Origin: Thiorhodovibrio frisius
GTDB lineage: Bacteria; Pseudomonadota; Gammaproteobacteria; Chromatiales; Chromatiaceae
Direction of reading: 5' to 3'
NCBI RefSeq assembly: GCF_033954835.1
Contig: NZ_CP121471.1
Coordinates: 4,644,501-4,708,500 of the forward strand
DNA length: 64,000 bases
The translations under genes were made by a program, and so were the position numbers. Positions within the stretch are counted from its first letter, which is position 1. The number at the start of each line of letters is the position of its first letter. The notes under the pieces are model-generated. The model searched no databases, was not told the origin of the DNA, and worked only from the letters and a program-made list of their open reading frames with translations. Positions 6,994 through 15,458 of this stretch are shown here, piece by piece.

Positions 6994-8455
6994 AACCCTC
7001 GCTCTAGCCCTGGTGTTGCCCTTGGGCGGCGCGCTGCTGACAGTGGTGCTGCCAGGGCAGGCAGCACGTCTTGGCCTGCTGGCAGTGGCGCTCAATACGC
7101 TGAATACCGCCTTACTGACCCTCGGTGTCTGGCAGCAGGGTGCCTTGCACGCGGATTTTGGTGGCTGGGGCGCACCGCTCGGAATTGGCTTTGTCGCCGA
7201 TGGCCTAAGCACAGCCATGCTGGCGATGACAGCGCTGGTCACCCTGGTGATCAGCATCAACGCCGCCGACTACTTTCGCGACCCGGCGCGCGCGCGCCAC
7301 TTCTGGCCGCTGTGGCTGCTGCTGCTCACCTCCCTAAACGGCCTTTTTCTGTCAGCCGATCTGTTCAATCTCTACGTGAATCTGGAACTCTTGGGGCTGA
7401 CGGCTGCCGCTCTGGGCGCGCTTGGCGGACAGCGCGCGGCACTGGAGGCAAATCTGCGCTATCTGCTGGTCGGACTGCTCGGCTCCATGACCTATCTGCT
7501 GGGTGTGGCACTGGTCTATTCCGGATTCGCGACCCTGGATTTTGCACTGCTCACAGAACGACTCACCGCCGGGTTGGCCGAGGGCCAGATGCCAAGCCCC
7601 ATCGCCGCGACAGCGCTGGGGCTGATGGTGCTGGGACTAGCGCTCAAGGCTGCGCTCTTTCCGTTGCACTTCTGGCTGCCACCCGCTCACGGCAGTGCGC
7701 CGGCCCCTGTCAGTGCTGCGCTCTCGGCGCTGGTGGTCAAGGCGGCTTTTTACTTGATTTTGCGCCTGTGGCTACTGGTCTTCGCGCCTGTGACCACTCA
7801 GGGCGCGGCCAATCTGCTCGGACTGCTTGGCGCTGGCGCAGTGCTCTGGGGCTCCTGGCAGGCATTGCGCGCCGAGCGCCTCAAGCTGCTGGCGGCCTAT
7901 TCGACTGTGGCTCAACTTGGCTATCTGTTTGTGTTTTTCCCCATCATGCAGGCCTTGCCTGCTGGTGATGCACGCGACAACCTGCTGGTGGCCCTAGCGC
8001 TGATGGCCATCACGCATGGCTTTGCGAAGTCCGGCTTTTTTCTCGCAGCGGGCTTCATGCAGAAGCAAGCCGGGCATGATCGCATCGCCGACCTGGGCGC
8101 CACCATGCAACGGCTACCAGCCACCACCCTGACCCTTGCGCTGGCTGGCATGGCCCTGATCGGCCTGCCGCCAAGCGGCAATTTCACCGCGAAGTGGCTA
8201 CTACTTGGCGGCGCCTTCGCCACCGGGCAGTGGTGGTGGGTACTAGTACTCTTTGCTGGCACGCTGCTGGCGGTAGCCTATGTGTTCCGGCTGCTGACTC
8301 AAGCTTTCGGGCTGGAGCCCACACCAAGGCGCTTCTTCACTCAGGCCGGTGCCGAGGTGCCGGCGCTACTGCTGGCCGTGATGGCGGTTGGGGTGTTAGG
8401 GCTCACTACCGCGCCGCTGTGGCGCCTGCTGGGTGTTACCGGAGGGGCGTCATGA
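6986..8455 (+). CDS. mnhD: Antiporter subunit D (MnhD/MrpD, proton-conducting transporter)
   Basis: A 489-residue polytopic membrane protein of the NuoL/M/N and MrpA/D superfamily. The core charged residues are present: glutamate in TM5 (E134 in LYVNLELLG), lysine in TM7 (LALKAALFPLHFWLP) and lysine in TM8 (SALVVKAAFY). The start ATG at 6986 overlaps the end of subunit C; the open frame extends upstream, but those residues come from the other gene's sequence. Its stop overlaps the next gene by ATGA, preceded by GGAGGGG. Confidence 0.88.
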   Translation: MTETLALALVLPLGGALLTVVLPGQAARLGLLAVALNTLNTALLTLGVWQQGALHADFGGWGAPLGIGFVADGLSTAMLAMTALVTLVISINAADYFRDPARARHFWPLWLLLLTSLNGLFLSADLFNLYVNLELLGLTAAALGALGGQRAALEANLRYLLVGLLGSMTYLLGVALVYSGFATLDFALLTERLTAGLAEGQMPSPIAATALGLMVLGLALKAALFPLHFWLPPAHGSAPAPVSAALSALVVKAAFYLILRLWLLVFAPVTTQGAANLLGLLGAGAVLWGSWQALRAERLKLLAAYSTVAQLGYLFVFFPIMQALPAGDARDNLLVALALMAITHGFAKSGFFLAAGFMQKQAGHDRIADLGATMQRLPATTLTLALAGMALIGLPPSGNFTAKWLLLGGAFATGQWWWVLVLFAGTLLAVAYVFRLLTQAFGLEPTPRRFFTQAGAEVPALLLAVMAVGVLGLTTAPLWRLLGVTGGAS

Positions 8456-9957
8456 CCACGAGCTTTGACCATCTGCTGCCGGTTGCCATTGTGCTGAGTT
8501 CGCTACTGCCCGGTCTGGCAATCTTTCTGGTGGCGGAAGACAACCGTCGCCTGCGCACCCTGCTGAACCTGACCGGCGCCATCGTCAAGCTGCTACTGGT
8601 CGGGGTGCTGGTCTGGGGGGTCTACCACGACCACGCCTATCGCGCCGAGCTGCCGCTTGCCCCCGGGCTGAGCTTGATTTTACGGGCTGACGCGCTCTCT
8701 GTGCTGTTTGTCACCCTATCGACCGTGCTCTGGTTGGTGACCACCATTTATGCTGTCGGCTATCTGGAGCACTCGCCCAATCGTAGCCGCTTCTTCGGCT
8801 TTTTCAGCCTGTGCGTCACCGCAACTGTGGGTGTCGCACTGGCCGGGAACCTGTTCACCTTTGTGGTCTTCTACGAGATTCTGACTCTGGCCACCTATCC
8901 GCTGGTCTCGCATCGCGGCACGCCAGATGCGACTGCCGGAGCACGGGTCTATCTTGCCTATACCATGGTCGGTGGGGCGTTGCTGCTCACTGGCGCTGTC
9001 TGGCTTCAGGGGTTGATCGGCCCGGTTGATTTCACCCAAGGCGGGCTCTTGTCGGATCAACCGTCAGCGTTGTATCCGCAGTTCATCGCGATTTTTCTGC
9101 TGTTGCTGGCTGGGCTGGGAGTCAAGGCGGCGTTAGTGCCCCTGCATGGTTGGCTACCGCGCTCCATGGTGGCGCCCGCGCCGGTCAGTGCCCTGTTGCA
9201 TGCGGTCGCTGTGGTCAAGGCCGGTGCCTTTGGCATTGTGCGGCTGGTCTACGACATCTATGGCGTTGAGTTCGCCCATTCGCTCGGCCTACTGACCATC
9301 CTCGGCGCTCTGGCTTCAATCACCATCATTTATGGTTCCATGATGGCGCTCAGTCAGGATGGGCTGAAAAAGCGCCTGGCCTACTCGACCGTCAGTCAGG
9401 TGTCTTACATTGCGCTGGGCGCCTCCATCCTCGGGCCAGTCGCGACCATTGGCGGCATGGTGCATCTGGTGCATCAGGGCATCATGAAGATCACGCTGTT
9501 TTTGTGCGCGGGGAATTATGCCGAGACCCTGGGCGTGCACAAGGTCAGCGAGATGAATGGCATCGGCCGTCGCATGCCCTGGACCACTCTGGCCTTCAGT
9601 GTCGGGGCGCTGGGCATGATCGGCATTCCGCCTATCGCTGGCTTTATCAGTAAATGGTATCTGGGCATGGGCGCAATCGAGGCCGGCATGCCCTGGGTCC
9701 TGCTGGTACTGGCGGTCAGTACCCTGCTAAATGCCGGCTATTTTCTGCCAATTCTCTTTCGCGCCTGGTTCCGCGAACCACCGGCAGACTGGCCACATGA
9801 GGAAATCCCGCGCCGACGACTGGAAACCCACGCCACCCTGCTATGGCCGCCTCTGATTACTGCCGCTTTGTGCCTGATCGCCGGACTATTGGCAGCCGCA
9901 CCCTTCAGTCCGCTGGAGTGGACAGAGCTCATCGCGCGGCGTGAGTATCACGGATGA
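8452..9957 (+). CDS. Second proton-conducting antiporter subunit (MrpD/NuoM-like)
   Basis: A 501-residue polytopic membrane protein. It keeps the superfamily residues: TM5 glutamate (E142 in FVVFYEILTL), TM7 lysine (GVKAALVPLHGWLP) and TM8 lysine (LLHAVAVVKAGAFG). Further motifs are KKRLAYSTVSQVSYIALG and GIPPIAGFISKWYLG. A strong GGAGGGG site precedes the ATG at 8452; the open frame extends upstream only as read-through of mnhD. It may do the job of the missing MrpA N-terminal half (inference). Confidence 0.87.
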   Translation: MTTSFDHLLPVAIVLSSLLPGLAIFLVAEDNRRLRTLLNLTGAIVKLLLVGVLVWGVYHDHAYRAELPLAPGLSLILRADALSVLFVTLSTVLWLVTTIYAVGYLEHSPNRSRFFGFFSLCVTATVGVALAGNLFTFVVFYEILTLATYPLVSHRGTPDATAGARVYLAYTMVGGALLLTGAVWLQGLIGPVDFTQGGLLSDQPSALYPQFIAIFLLLLAGLGVKAALVPLHGWLPRSMVAPAPVSALLHAVAVVKAGAFGIVRLVYDIYGVEFAHSLGLLTILGALASITIIYGSMMALSQDGLKKRLAYSTVSQVSYIALGASILGPVATIGGMVHLVHQGIMKITLFLCAGNYAETLGVHKVSEMNGIGRRMPWTTLAFSVGALGMIGIPPIAGFISKWYLGMGAIEAGMPWVLLVLAVSTLLNAGYFLPILFRAWFREPPADWPHEEIPRRRLETHATLLWPPLITAALCLIAGLLAAAPFSPLEWTELIARREYHG

Positions 9958-11762
9958 GTGCTTTCACCTCCCCCGCCTGGCTGCTGCTGGCGCTCTGGGT
10001 CTGGCCGCTGCTGCTGGCCCCTCTGGCTGCACGCTGGCGCTGGACCTGGCTGCCGGCTTTGGGGGCGCTGCCGGCGTTGGGTGCGGCCATGGTGCTGCCG
10101 GCCAACTCCCGGCTTGAATTGCCCTGGCTGATGCTGGGCACTGAACTGGGGCTGGATACCGCCGGGCGCGTGGTTTTGCTGTTCAGTGCAGTGTTGTGGC
10201 TGCTCGCTTCAGTCTTTGTTGCCGGCCTGATGCGAACCGGTCTCTCACAACAGGGGCCAGACAACCTCGGGCAGCGCCGTTTCAATGCGTTCTTTCTGCT
10301 CGCCATGAGCGGGCAGTTGTGGGCGGTGGTCGGATTGGATGTCATCAGCTTCTATGTTGGCTTCGCCATCATGGGGCTGGCGTCCTATGCACTAGTGGTC
10401 GCCGATGGCAGCGTCGCAGCCTTGCGCGCCGGGCGGCTTTATCTGGCGATGACGATGCTCGGCGAGGTGGCGCTGTTCGCGGGGCTGGTGAGTGTCTCCG
10501 CCCAGAGCGCGACCCTGACACCGACACCTGAACTGCTGGCGCAAGTCAGTGATTTGAGCCTGGCCTTGGTGCTGGTGGGCCTGGGGGTGAAGGCGGCCAT
10601 TGTGCCTCTGCATCTGTGGCTGCCGCTGACCTATCCAGCCGCGCCGGTCGCCGCGACCGCGGTGCTGAGCAGTGCCATGATCAAGGTCGCGCTGCTTGGC
10701 TGGCTGCGCTGGCTGCCGCTCGGGGCCGTGACCTGGCCGGGCTGGTCGCTGGCGCTGGTCATCATTGGGCTGACCACGGCCCTTTATGCGCTGCCGATCG
10801 GCCTGATGCAGCGCGACCCTAAGGTCGTGCTGGCCTATTCAAGCATCAGCAAAATGGGCTTTCTGCTGCTGTTGACCGGCCTGATGCTCGGCCAGCCGGA
10901 ATTGGTCGGAGTGGGCGTGACGGCCATGGTCTTCTACGCCGCCCACCATGCGCTCACCAAGGCGGGGTTATTTCTGGGGCTAGGTCTGTACGAGCAAAAG
11001 ACACTTCCGGGCGGCCAGCGCGCGCGGCGCTGGCTGCTGGTGGGTCTGGGCTTTCTGGCTCTGACGCTGGCCGGCGCACCTCTGACCAGTGGCGCCCTGG
11101 CCAAATACCTGACTAAGCCGTTATTGCAAGATGCGCCTTGGAGTTGGTTGAACCCACTGCTATGGCTGATGACGCTGGCCACTGTGGCGCTGATGGCACG
11201 CTTCTTCTGGCTGATTGTTCGCACCGCTGATGCGCGTGCCTTGGCCCAGCATGAACGTCCGGAAACTGCGTTTAGCGCACTGGAGGCCCAAACCCTTTCC
11301 GTGCGTCCGAGGGTTATCCCGCCGCTGATCGGCTGGAGCCTGCTGGTAGGGCTGATTGCCGCACTGCCCTGGGTTTTTGGTCCGGCCTCGGCCTGGCTGA
11401 GCAATACCGCGAATACGGTGGTTGCCCTGGCTGCCTGTGCCGCCGTGCTGCTTTTGGCGCGGCGCGGCTTTAACCCGCTATCAAAGCTGGTGGGCCGGTT
11501 ACCTCCAGGCGATCTTCTGCCCCTGGTTCTGCGCGGCGCGCGCGGGCTAAGCACCGCCGCCAACTGGCTGTGGCAGGGCTGGCAAGACGCACGCGATGCC
11601 CTCGCGCGCTGGCTGGTTGGGGGCGGGCTTGCGCAACTTGCACTCGATACGGCTTCCGGGGCTTGGGTGGAAACCAGGCTGCGCGCTTGGTCAGTGGCGG
11701 GGGCACTGTGGCTGGCTTTCGGCATTTTGTTGCTGTTTTTGCTGCTGGCAGGTGGTCTGTGA
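9954..11762 (+). CDS. Third antiporter-like subunit, TM5 glutamate replaced by alanine
   Basis: A 602-residue polytopic membrane protein of the same superfamily and a close paralogue of the next gene (shared ISFYVGFAIMGLASY or variant, VLAYSSISKMGFLL). The TM7 lysine (K213, GLGVKAAIVPLHLWLP) and TM8 lysine (K244, AMIKVALLGW) are kept. The position equivalent to the TM5 glutamate of active subunits is alanine (A138, YVGFAIMG). Extra C-terminal helices extend it beyond the usual 480-500 residues. The start overlaps the previous gene by ATGA. Confidence 0.82.
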   Translation: MSAFTSPAWLLLALWVWPLLLAPLAARWRWTWLPALGALPALGAAMVLPANSRLELPWLMLGTELGLDTAGRVVLLFSAVLWLLASVFVAGLMRTGLSQQGPDNLGQRRFNAFFLLAMSGQLWAVVGLDVISFYVGFAIMGLASYALVVADGSVAALRAGRLYLAMTMLGEVALFAGLVSVSAQSATLTPTPELLAQVSDLSLALVLVGLGVKAAIVPLHLWLPLTYPAAPVAATAVLSSAMIKVALLGWLRWLPLGAVTWPGWSLALVIIGLTTALYALPIGLMQRDPKVVLAYSSISKMGFLLLLTGLMLGQPELVGVGVTAMVFYAAHHALTKAGLFLGLGLYEQKTLPGGQRARRWLLVGLGFLALTLAGAPLTSGALAKYLTKPLLQDAPWSWLNPLLWLMTLATVALMARFFWLIVRTADARALAQHERPETAFSALEAQTLSVRPRVIPPLIGWSLLVGLIAALPWVFGPASAWLSNTANTVVALAACAAVLLLARRGFNPLSKLVGRLPPGDLLPLVLRGARGLSTAANWLWQGWQDARDALARWLVGGGLAQLALDTASGAWVETRLRAWSVAGALWLAFGILLLFLLLAGGL

Positions 11763-11838
11763 TGCGCACCCGCCTTTGCTCTGGTCTGCGCTCGCGCGTT
11801 TGGCGGCTTAGGACCGCGATCCCGGGGAGATTTTCGCC

Positions 11839-14184
11839 GTGGCGATGCTGAACGGCTTCTGGCTGCTGTTCGCCTGGGTCTGGCCGCTGCTGCTGGCCGG
11901 GCCGGCTCTGGCAAGGCGGCTGTGGTGGCTTTCGCCGCTGGGGGCGCTGCCGGCCCTGCTGATTGCCTTCGCCCTGCCAGTCGACACCCGCGTCGAATTG
12001 CCCTGGCTGTTGCTCGGCACCCACCTGGGACTGGATACCACCGGCCGAATCTTTTTGATATTCACCGCCATGCTGTGGCTCGCGGCTGGGATATTCGCAG
12101 CCAGTCAGCGCTGGCGCGCGCTGGCGGCGGACGAGGATGATCGCCGCGCGGCGCGTTTCAATGCCTTCTTTTTGCTGGCGATGGGCGGCAACTTCTGGCT
12201 CATTCTGGGGCTCGACCTGGCCAGTTTCTATGTTGGCTTTGCCATCATGGGGCTGGCATCTTACATTCTGGTAATACACGACGGCACCCGTGCCGCGCTG
12301 CGTGCTGGCAAAGTCTATCTGATCATGGCGCTGCTCGGGGAGGTACTGCTATTCGCTGCCTTGGCGATGATTGCCGCCGAGACTGGCACCACGGCACCCA
12401 ATCCACAGCAACTGGCGGTACTGAGCGATCTGGCCATTGCCCTGGCTTTGCTGGGGCTGGGAGTGAAGGCAGGCATTTTTCCGCTGCATCTGTGGCTGCC
12501 GCTGGCGCATCCGGCGGCACCCATTGCCGCCAGTGCGGTGCTGAGCGGCACCATGATCGAGGTCGCGCTGCTCGGCTGGCTGCGCTTCCTGCCGGTGGGC
12601 GAACTGGCACTGCCGCACTGGGGCACGGCGCTGATCCTGCTCGGGCTGTTCACCCTGTTTTTCGGCCTAGTCCTGGGCCTGATGCAACGTGATCTCAAGG
12701 TCATCCTGGCCTATTCGAGCATCAGCAAAATGGGCTTTCTGCTGGTGCTGCTGGGGCTAACGCTATTGCAGCCGGCGTTGGCACCGCTCGGCGTGACGGC
12801 TATTGCGCTCTATGCGGCCCATCATGGGTTGGTCAAGGGAGGGCTTTTTCTCGGCGTCGGGCTGCGCAAGCACGCCGAGGCGATGCGCCAGCCGCTGATT
12901 CTGGGCGGGCTTGGCTTTCTCGCCCTCGCCATGGCCGGCGCGCCCCTGACCACGGGCGCCGTGGCCAAGGATGCCACCAAGCCGCTGCTCGCTGGGCTGC
13001 CACCGACCTGGCTGTGGCTGGGATTGGCGCTGACCTTATCCACCATAGTCACCACGGCGCTAATGGCCCGCCTGCTGTGGCTTGCCAAAGGCACCCGCGC
13101 GCATCCGCTGGCCGGCGAGGGCGCCGCGGAAATTGCTTGGGCGCTGCTGCTACAGACCATCATTATCCTGCCCTTCGCGCTGGCCGAGCCCAAGACGCTG
13201 CTTGCCAATGGACTGCCAGTCGCGCTCGGTCTTGGGCTAGTGGCAGCGGCTGTCTGGCTAGCCAGGCGCGGGCAACAGCCGCTGGCTCAGTTGGTCGGGC
13301 GAGTACCGCCGGGAGATCTGCTGGAATGGCTGGTACCCATCTATCGACTGATGCAATTGCTGGGCGCTCTGCTTTGGTTCCACTGGCAGGCATTGGTCAG
13401 TCGCATTGGTGCCTGGGCGTCTCAAGCCGTGAGCCAGCGCTTCACCCGCCCGCCGGGCGACCCGGAGCGCGAGTTACGCGCTTGGCCGGTGGCAGGCGCA
13501 CTCTGGTTGGCAGTCGGTGCGGTGCTGCTGTTCTCGCTGCTGGGCGGGCCAGCCGAGTTTGGGCCTGTCCGCCAACCCATGGCTGCCAGTCACCCCCTGG
13601 CCGCAACCAAGGCCACCGAGTCCAATCCGGAGCCTCGGCCACTGGCGATGCGACCGATTGAGGAGGAGACCACCGGCGTCATCCCGGCCGACCCCTGGAA
13701 AACACAGCAGCCGGCCCCGCCTGCTGCGCCATCACCAAGCGCGAACCACAGCGATGGCGACAGCCGAGCCCATAAGATCGCAGGCGCTGACGCCGCCAAC
13801 CAACCCGTTGCATCAGACAGCGCCGTGCCCGCCGAAGCATCGCCCCTGCAATGCCAGGATAATGCCCTTTTCATCTTTACCCAGGCTGATGATCCCGGCA
13901 CATTCATTGAGCTGACCCAGTGCGTTGCCGATGAGGCGGGCGGTCTGCGAGCGCTCGCCGAGCCCGAAACCAGCAACCGCTTGGTGCTGGTGCTACAGCG
14001 CAATCTTCAATGGCTCGGCTATGCGCCCGGCAGCACTGACGGCATGATCGGCCCCGCCACCAGGGATGCCATTCGCGCCTTCGAGCAAGCCAATGGCCTG
14101 CGCTCGACCGGTGGCATCAGCTTCCGGCTGCTGCACGCCATGAATGCCGAGATCGCGCGTCGTCAACCCATCAGCGAGCCATAG
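11839..14184 (+). CDS. Fourth antiporter-like subunit fused to a peptidoglycan-binding domain
   Basis: A 781-residue protein. Residues 1 to about 570 are an antiporter-like membrane domain closely paralogous to the previous gene. It keeps TM7 lysine K210, has alanine (A135) in place of the TM5 glutamate, and glutamate (E241, MIEVALLGW) in place of the TM8 lysine. A Pro/Ala/Thr-rich linker of about 100 residues follows, then a C-terminal domain at about 712-770 (LQRNLQWLGYAPG, DGMIGPATRDAIRAF) typical of PG_binding_1. Two cysteines (PLQCQDN and LTQCVADE) lie just before it. GTG at 11839 has GGGGAG nine bases upstream; ATG at 11845 is the alternative. Probably translated from the same operon after a 76-bp gap. 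Confidence 0.82.
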   Translation: MAMLNGFWLLFAWVWPLLLAGPALARRLWWLSPLGALPALLIAFALPVDTRVELPWLLLGTHLGLDTTGRIFLIFTAMLWLAAGIFAASQRWRALAADEDDRRAARFNAFFLLAMGGNFWLILGLDLASFYVGFAIMGLASYILVIHDGTRAALRAGKVYLIMALLGEVLLFAALAMIAAETGTTAPNPQQLAVLSDLAIALALLGLGVKAGIFPLHLWLPLAHPAAPIAASAVLSGTMIEVALLGWLRFLPVGELALPHWGTALILLGLFTLFFGLVLGLMQRDLKVILAYSSISKMGFLLVLLGLTLLQPALAPLGVTAIALYAAHHGLVKGGLFLGVGLRKHAEAMRQPLILGGLGFLALAMAGAPLTTGAVAKDATKPLLAGLPPTWLWLGLALTLSTIVTTALMARLLWLAKGTRAHPLAGEGAAEIAWALLLQTIIILPFALAEPKTLLANGLPVALGLGLVAAAVWLARRGQQPLAQLVGRVPPGDLLEWLVPIYRLMQLLGALLWFHWQALVSRIGAWASQAVSQRFTRPPGDPERELRAWPVAGALWLAVGAVLLFSLLGGPAEFGPVRQPMAASHPLAATKATESNPEPRPLAMRPIEEETTGVIPADPWKTQQPAPPAAPSPSANHSDGDSRAHKIAGADAANQPVASDSAVPAEASPLQCQDNALFIFTQADDPGTFIELTQCVADEAGGLRALAEPETSNRLVLVLQRNLQWLGYAPGSTDGMIGPATRDAIRAFEQANGLRSTGGISFRLLHAMNAEIARRQPISEP

Positions 14185-14252
14185 CCCCTGTGAGGCGACG
14201 GCCCTCACGAACGGATACCCTGGGCAGGCAGCTGATCCCGGCTCGAGCCACT

Positions 14253-14274
14253 CCCTGAGGCGAGCAGCTCAGGG
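14253..14274. terminator. Hairpin between convergent antiporter and HDOD genes
   Basis: CCCTGAG, an 8-nt loop and CTCAGGG form a 7-bp stem between the end of the antiporter operon (14184) and the end of the HDOD gene (14288). No T-tract is seen. Confidence 0.4.
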
Positions 14275-14287
14275 GCATTGAACAGCC

Positions 14288-15151
14288 CTACCCCGCCCCC
14301 AGTTGCAGCATAGCGTTGGCTTGGCTGACCAGATCTTCGATCATCACCTCGAGTTGCGCAAGATGGATTTCCTTGAGTCCCAGCACTTGGGCCTCGTTGG
14401 TGGCAGCCAGCACGATGTCGGGATCGGCAGTCTGCCCGATGCCGAGCTTGCGGCACAACATATCGAGCAGCCGGGTCACCGCCATTGAGGGGTCTTTTTC
14501 ATCGAAGGTGCTTTTGTGGTGATCCCGCGCCACCAATGCGTAATGCTTGGGCAACTCCCACTTGAGCATCAGGCGATAGCCGATCTCACAGTGCATGGCC
14601 TCAAGAACTTCCTCAATCAGAGCGTCGGTGATGGCGGTTGATGCGCTATCGTCCTCGGCCAGGCCGTCGAGCACCTTGAGCAGGAACAATTCGCCAATAT
14701 CATGCAGTAACCCGCACAGAAAGGCCGTTTCTGCTTCGCTACGCTGACCATAATTCTCGACGACCCAGCGCGCGCCAGACGCACACACATAGGCGCGCTG
14801 CCACAATCCGGTCATGCGCTCGCCAGTTAATGGCAGTTTCGACTGGTAGGCCAAGAGTTGCGAGGCCATCATGGCCAGACTGGCCACTTTGTTAATACCG
14901 AGCCTGAGCACCGCGCCACTCAGGGTATCGACCTGCTTGAGCCCGCCGAAGAACGAAGAGTTAGCGACCTGGAGGATACGGCTAGTCAGCGCCTGGTCTT
15001 TCATGATCAGATCAGTGACCTGTTTCATGGTCGCGGTCTCGGACGTCTTGAGCTTTTGCAGCTCCAGCGCCACGCGGTTAAACACGGGCAATTGTTGACT
15101 GTCAGCGTCGAAATGTTCGTCGATCAGTTCCGCCAGGGACTTCTCACTCAT
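14288..15151 (-). CDS. HDOD domain protein
   Basis: A 287-residue protein consisting of one HDOD domain (about 15-215). It has LPVFNRVALELQKLK, QALTSRILQVANSSFF, VASLAMM and CGLLHDIGELFLLKVL. HDOD proteins are HD-superfamily relatives used in signalling; most are non-catalytic. No partner output domain is fused. The gene lies downstream of a PilB/GspE-type ATPase on the same strand. Without the insertion sequence the two would be about 150 bp apart, so a common transcript before the insertion is possible. No strong ribosome-binding site precedes the ATG. Confidence 0.85.
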   Translation of the reverse strand: MSEKSLAELIDEHFDADSQQLPVFNRVALELQKLKTSETATMKQVTDLIMKDQALTSRILQVANSSFFGGLKQVDTLSGAVLRLGINKVASLAMMASQLLAYQSKLPLTGERMTGLWQRAYVCASGARWVVENYGQRSEAETAFLCGLLHDIGELFLLKVLDGLAEDDSASTAITDALIEEVLEAMHCEIGYRLMLKWELPKHYALVARDHHKSTFDEKDPSMAVTRLLDMLCRKLGIGQTADPDIVLAATNEAQVLGLKEIHLAQLEVMIEDLVSQANAMLQLGAG

Positions 15152-15300
15152 TGTCTGATGCTCAATTTATTGCGTTGGTGAACGCGGGCAAGCCATCCCG
15201 GCGCGAGCCACATCCATGCGGCCAGGCACTGGGACCACCACGCAAAGGGTTTAGTTGCGGCACCTAGATGCAAAGGCGTCCGGAAAGAATGCCGGCGACC

Positions 15301-15309
15301 ATTAGATTT
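15301..15309. repeat. Left target-site duplication of the insertion sequence
   Basis: ATTAGATTT directly abuts the left inverted repeat and is repeated exactly at 17066-17074, abutting the right inverted repeat. This is a 9-bp duplication of the target. Confidence 0.9.
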
Positions 15310-15340
15310 GGGTGCGGCTCCTTTAGAACGACGCTCAGCG
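15310..15340 (+). repeat. Left terminal inverted repeat of the IS
   Basis: Starts GGGTGCGGCTC and pairs with the complement of 17035-17065, with four mismatches in 31 positions. Confidence 0.85.
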
Positions 15341-15458
15341 ACTAGAAAACAACAGCTTAACCAGCTAGAAACCTGAGGACAGGGAAGACAGGGCCTCCAC
15401 TCGGGTGCGAAACTGAAGGGACGAAACTTTTGTCACGGACCCTGAGGAGACCCTGTCG

